From: Cyclina sinensis
Lineage: Eukaryota > Mollusca > Bivalvia > Venerida > Veneridae
Length of the DNA stretch: 64,000 bases
Assembly: GCA_012932295.1 (NCBI GenBank)
Contig: JAAONU010000014.1
Location: 20,674,065-20,738,064, forward strand
Direction: 5' to 3'
A model generated the notes under the pieces. It was not told the origin of the DNA. It searched no databases and saw nothing but the letters and a program-made list of their open reading frames with translations. A program made the position numbers and the translations under genes. This document shows, one piece after another, positions 61,012 to 64,000 of this stretch; within the stretch, counting starts at the first letter, position 1, and every line of letters begins with the position of its first letter.

Positions 61012-64000
61012 GTTTATTAAGTATTAATATTTATATACAACTTTTACTTTTTCCTTCCGGATTTGTCCACTCCATTTTTACTTTCGGTTATTATAAACTG
61101 AATTTCAAACATTTATGATCGATTGATTCAACTATGTGGTTGGACGTTAGATCAGCAAATGGCAGACTTTCCAAAACAACACCAGATGATTTCAATTCAT
61201 TTTTCTTAACATTTTGAACTCTGTTAAACGACTAAGTTTAACCCTGAAATGATTGTTTTTGCAAAATCATTCTGAGGTTTGAATTCCAAGCTAGTGGGTT
61301 TTAGTGTAAATGTAAACATTTTGTTCCTTGCCTCTATATACAAGAAGTAAACATCTGGAAATGACACGATAGAATACACATTAAAAATCAGCAGAATATT
61401 CTTATACAGAAGAGTGGTAGCATTACATGCCTCCGGTTGCTCTTTGATACCCCTTTCTGTCTCAAAGAAATGAGTTTTTTTTTTATTTCAAGTATTTTCA
61501 CAAATTTTGATGTTTTTTTTCACCAACGTATTGGAGAGGCATGAATCAAATGGGCTGCATCTACACTGTAATCAACAGAGTGCAGAATATACGTTTAAAG
61601 ACAGCGCTGTTTGATCTTCATTGGTAAAATGAAACCAGTTTTATTCCTACAGTCTGGACTAATCGGATATATCTCTCTAACAATGTTTTAGCAATACAAA
61701 CTTCAATGATTCAGATAGCACATTAAGACAAGCCATGATACCACAGAGTCATAATAACTGAAATTCAGCACGGTGACATGTCTAGACGCTATTCAAACTA
61801 AGCACATTAAGAAAAAACAGCTCTTTGTATATATGATGTATTTTAGATATTTAACCATTAGAAATAAATGAATGTATTTCTACTAATAATATCAGAAAGA
61901 AAACACACAAAAAATCCAAAGTGAGTCAACACGAGGATATCGTCTGACAGAGCGTTTGGTCACAAGATTAGAAGGATCATTTCAGAATATATCGTTGTGT
62001 CTGAACAAACATAGTAGTATTAGCTACAAGTGTTTCATTACATTACTTCGTTGTTCTGAAATATGCTACTCTAGTGTTTGCTCAATACATTTTCTCTCTA
62101 ATATTTGTTTATTAAAACATGAAGCTAGACTTTCGATTTAAGTTTTGAAACATTTGATCAACATCTTTTCTTTAGAATGTGTGTAGTTGAATGCTTATCG
62201 TTTAAAAGTGTCAGGCATTGAATCACATTAGGTTTATGATTGCTCTTTGAAACCTTTATGAAGAGACAGACCTCTTACAAGTTCACTGACAGATGTTACA
62301 TGATACCACACATCCTAATTCATGAAATATAAACATAATTATCTTTTTGAGATAACGGTTTTCCATACTGCGATCATATTAAGACTATGTCTTCCATATG
62401 AAAACTGTAAAACAGGACTTGATTTGTCATAATGGAATATTGCTGAAGAGAGCAATTCAATTTTAATTCTCCTTTTCAAACGGTAGTCACTTCATTACCA
62501 AATACTACTTTTTAACTCTTAAAAATATTTCTTTCTTAATTTTGTTTAGACATTTTAAAAAGTAGAAATAACTTTGAGTTAATTAAATATAAATTTCAAA
62601 ACTCCCTGTGTTTGTTTTTGATGTTAACAAACGGTACTTGTAAAGCGTTTAGAGTTCAGTTTAGGTACACGAACGTGTTCTTAAAATAACATTTCTTTTG
62701 TACAAACGAATCATGAATTCTAGCTTCTATAAACTACATTTCAATTCAATGTGCACGTAGCCTTTGTATATATATAAACGTTTGCTGCTTCAAGTCTGTG
62801 TGTCTATATAACTTCTCGAAAATGTTTATTCCTTTGAGTTTTTCAATTATTTTATTTTAAAAAAAAATCATTTAAGATAAATCTGTAATACAATCTGCAA
62901 CAATCAGCTTGATACTTCTTGCCAACTTTTATATAAAAAAAATGAAACAGTTTACAACATATCCTACTGATGGCAAAGGGAGACATTTTATCGCCCTACA
63001 ATCAAAATGTGTTAAATTGAGTTTTGTGTGTGAAATTTATGTTTCCGTAACATATCTAATACTTGGTGAAATGGGCGAGACAGGTCATTTGATGCAAACT
63101 TTATAGGACAGACTGGCTACATTGTACATAATACTGACTCGGGTGTTCTTGTTTGTTTAGAAACGCCTTTTCCTGTCTAAAGATAGTAACATGTTTTCAG
63201 TAAATAGATTCTTCTTCAGACGTTTTAGTTATAAATTGAGATCAATTACTTATTTTGTAGGTACAAACAAACATAAAAGATGCTACTAAATTGCCGAACT
63301 AGAAAATAACGATATTTTCGGTAAAATATGAAATATATCTGGCAGTTTATCGGCAATATCAAAAGTTTTATTACTTAAGTCTGTAGTTTGCAGACAGTCA
63401 ACCCAAAAGAAATGTTCAAGTAATACAACCCAAGTGAAGTCAAACATCTATAAAAGAAAACTAAATCAAAAGTAATATCACACCTTTCAATGTCTCAGAT
63501 TTGATATGGCTTCTGTAGTCTAGACGCAATTTTAGATGTTAGTATTTATAAAGAATATCAATTATTCTAGTTGCGGGTTTTAAAACTTGTATTATTTGGA
63601 ACATTGTTCATCTAAGAAGTTCTAAGACCAAATAAAGGCATGATTTAGCGCTGGTAACAGGTTTAAAAGAATTTTATATATCCTAAAAATAGTAGTGTTG
63701 TGCTCTGATATTGTCACAGCCAGGAATGAAAAACCATATTACTTGTGAAATCATTGCATATCTGGCATAAGTCTGTACTCGAAAAAAAAACAGTCGTTAA
63801 AATTCAAAACAGTGTCAAATGTTAAATATTTCGAACAAATGTTTTGTTTTCATGATATAGTAGTTTGCTAAATACCAAATTGCTACACTATATTACAATG
63901 AACGTATTAAGAAAAATAGAATTAAGAACTGATACAGGATGCTTTATACGATGTACTCGGCCAGCGATGTAATCTTAGTGACTTTAAACGTATTCGCCTT
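61012..64000. other. Right-end non-coding stretch
   Basis: No exon, RNA gene or clear repeat is recognised. The frames at 61956-62141 and 62909-63106 are AT-rich without motifs. Confidence 0.4.

Overview
The window is AT-rich animal nuclear DNA with no bacterial-style gene packing. It is mostly intron and intergenic sequence loaded with short interspersed repeats. The repeat content points to a bivalve mollusc, possibly a heterodont clam, though the species cannot be read from the sequence. Typical features are elements with a tandem core of 145-170 bp, a GGAC-type microsatellite and a 3' hairpin, plus tRNA-derived SINEs and Tc1 relics.

The one confidently recognised protein gene is an ionotropic glutamate receptor on the minus strand. 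Seven exons can be placed at 33771-33643, 33390-33151, 10468-10290, 6098-6045, 3762-3529, 2423-2319 and 1827-1699. Each has AG/GT splice borders, and the phases join without a break. Together they encode about 357 residues: most of the amino-terminal (ANF-receptor/LIVBP-like) domain and the linker to the first ligand-binding segment. The ligand-binding and channel exons must lie beyond base 1. The signal-peptide exon lies to the right of 33771 and was not found with confidence. The third splice event spans a 22.7-kb intron that holds most of the mobile DNA on the left side.

Layout: 1-10.5 kb holds the 3' part of the visible gene, a MITE, two tandem-repeat cores (6.9-7.5 and 7.65-8.1 kb), two small plus-strand ORFs that look secreted, and a 35-bp minisatellite. 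10.5-33.1 kb is the giant intron, with a pearl/Helentron-like element at 13.4-14.4, a decayed Tc1/mariner copy at 15.8-17.4, a palindrome-bearing repeat at 25.1-25.7, a short hairpin element at 27.4, a 10-copy 145-bp element at 28.6-30.6 and a 47-bp tandem array at 31.4 kb. 33.1-33.8 kb holds two receptor exons. 33.8-64 kb has no recognisable coding exon. It holds a reversed element at 35.8 kb, the longer sister copy of the palindrome repeat at 37.6-38.4, SINEs at 41.2, 48.5 and 51.7, an old collinear duplication (43-46 versus 47.3-48.5 kb), an 8-copy tandem-core element at 52.7-54.2 and a fold-back MITE at 60.7-61.0 kb.

The most interesting non-gene signal is a set of four or more non-autonomous elements that share end structures but have unrelated tandem cores. 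All calls are by eye. No database search, splice model or folding program was run.
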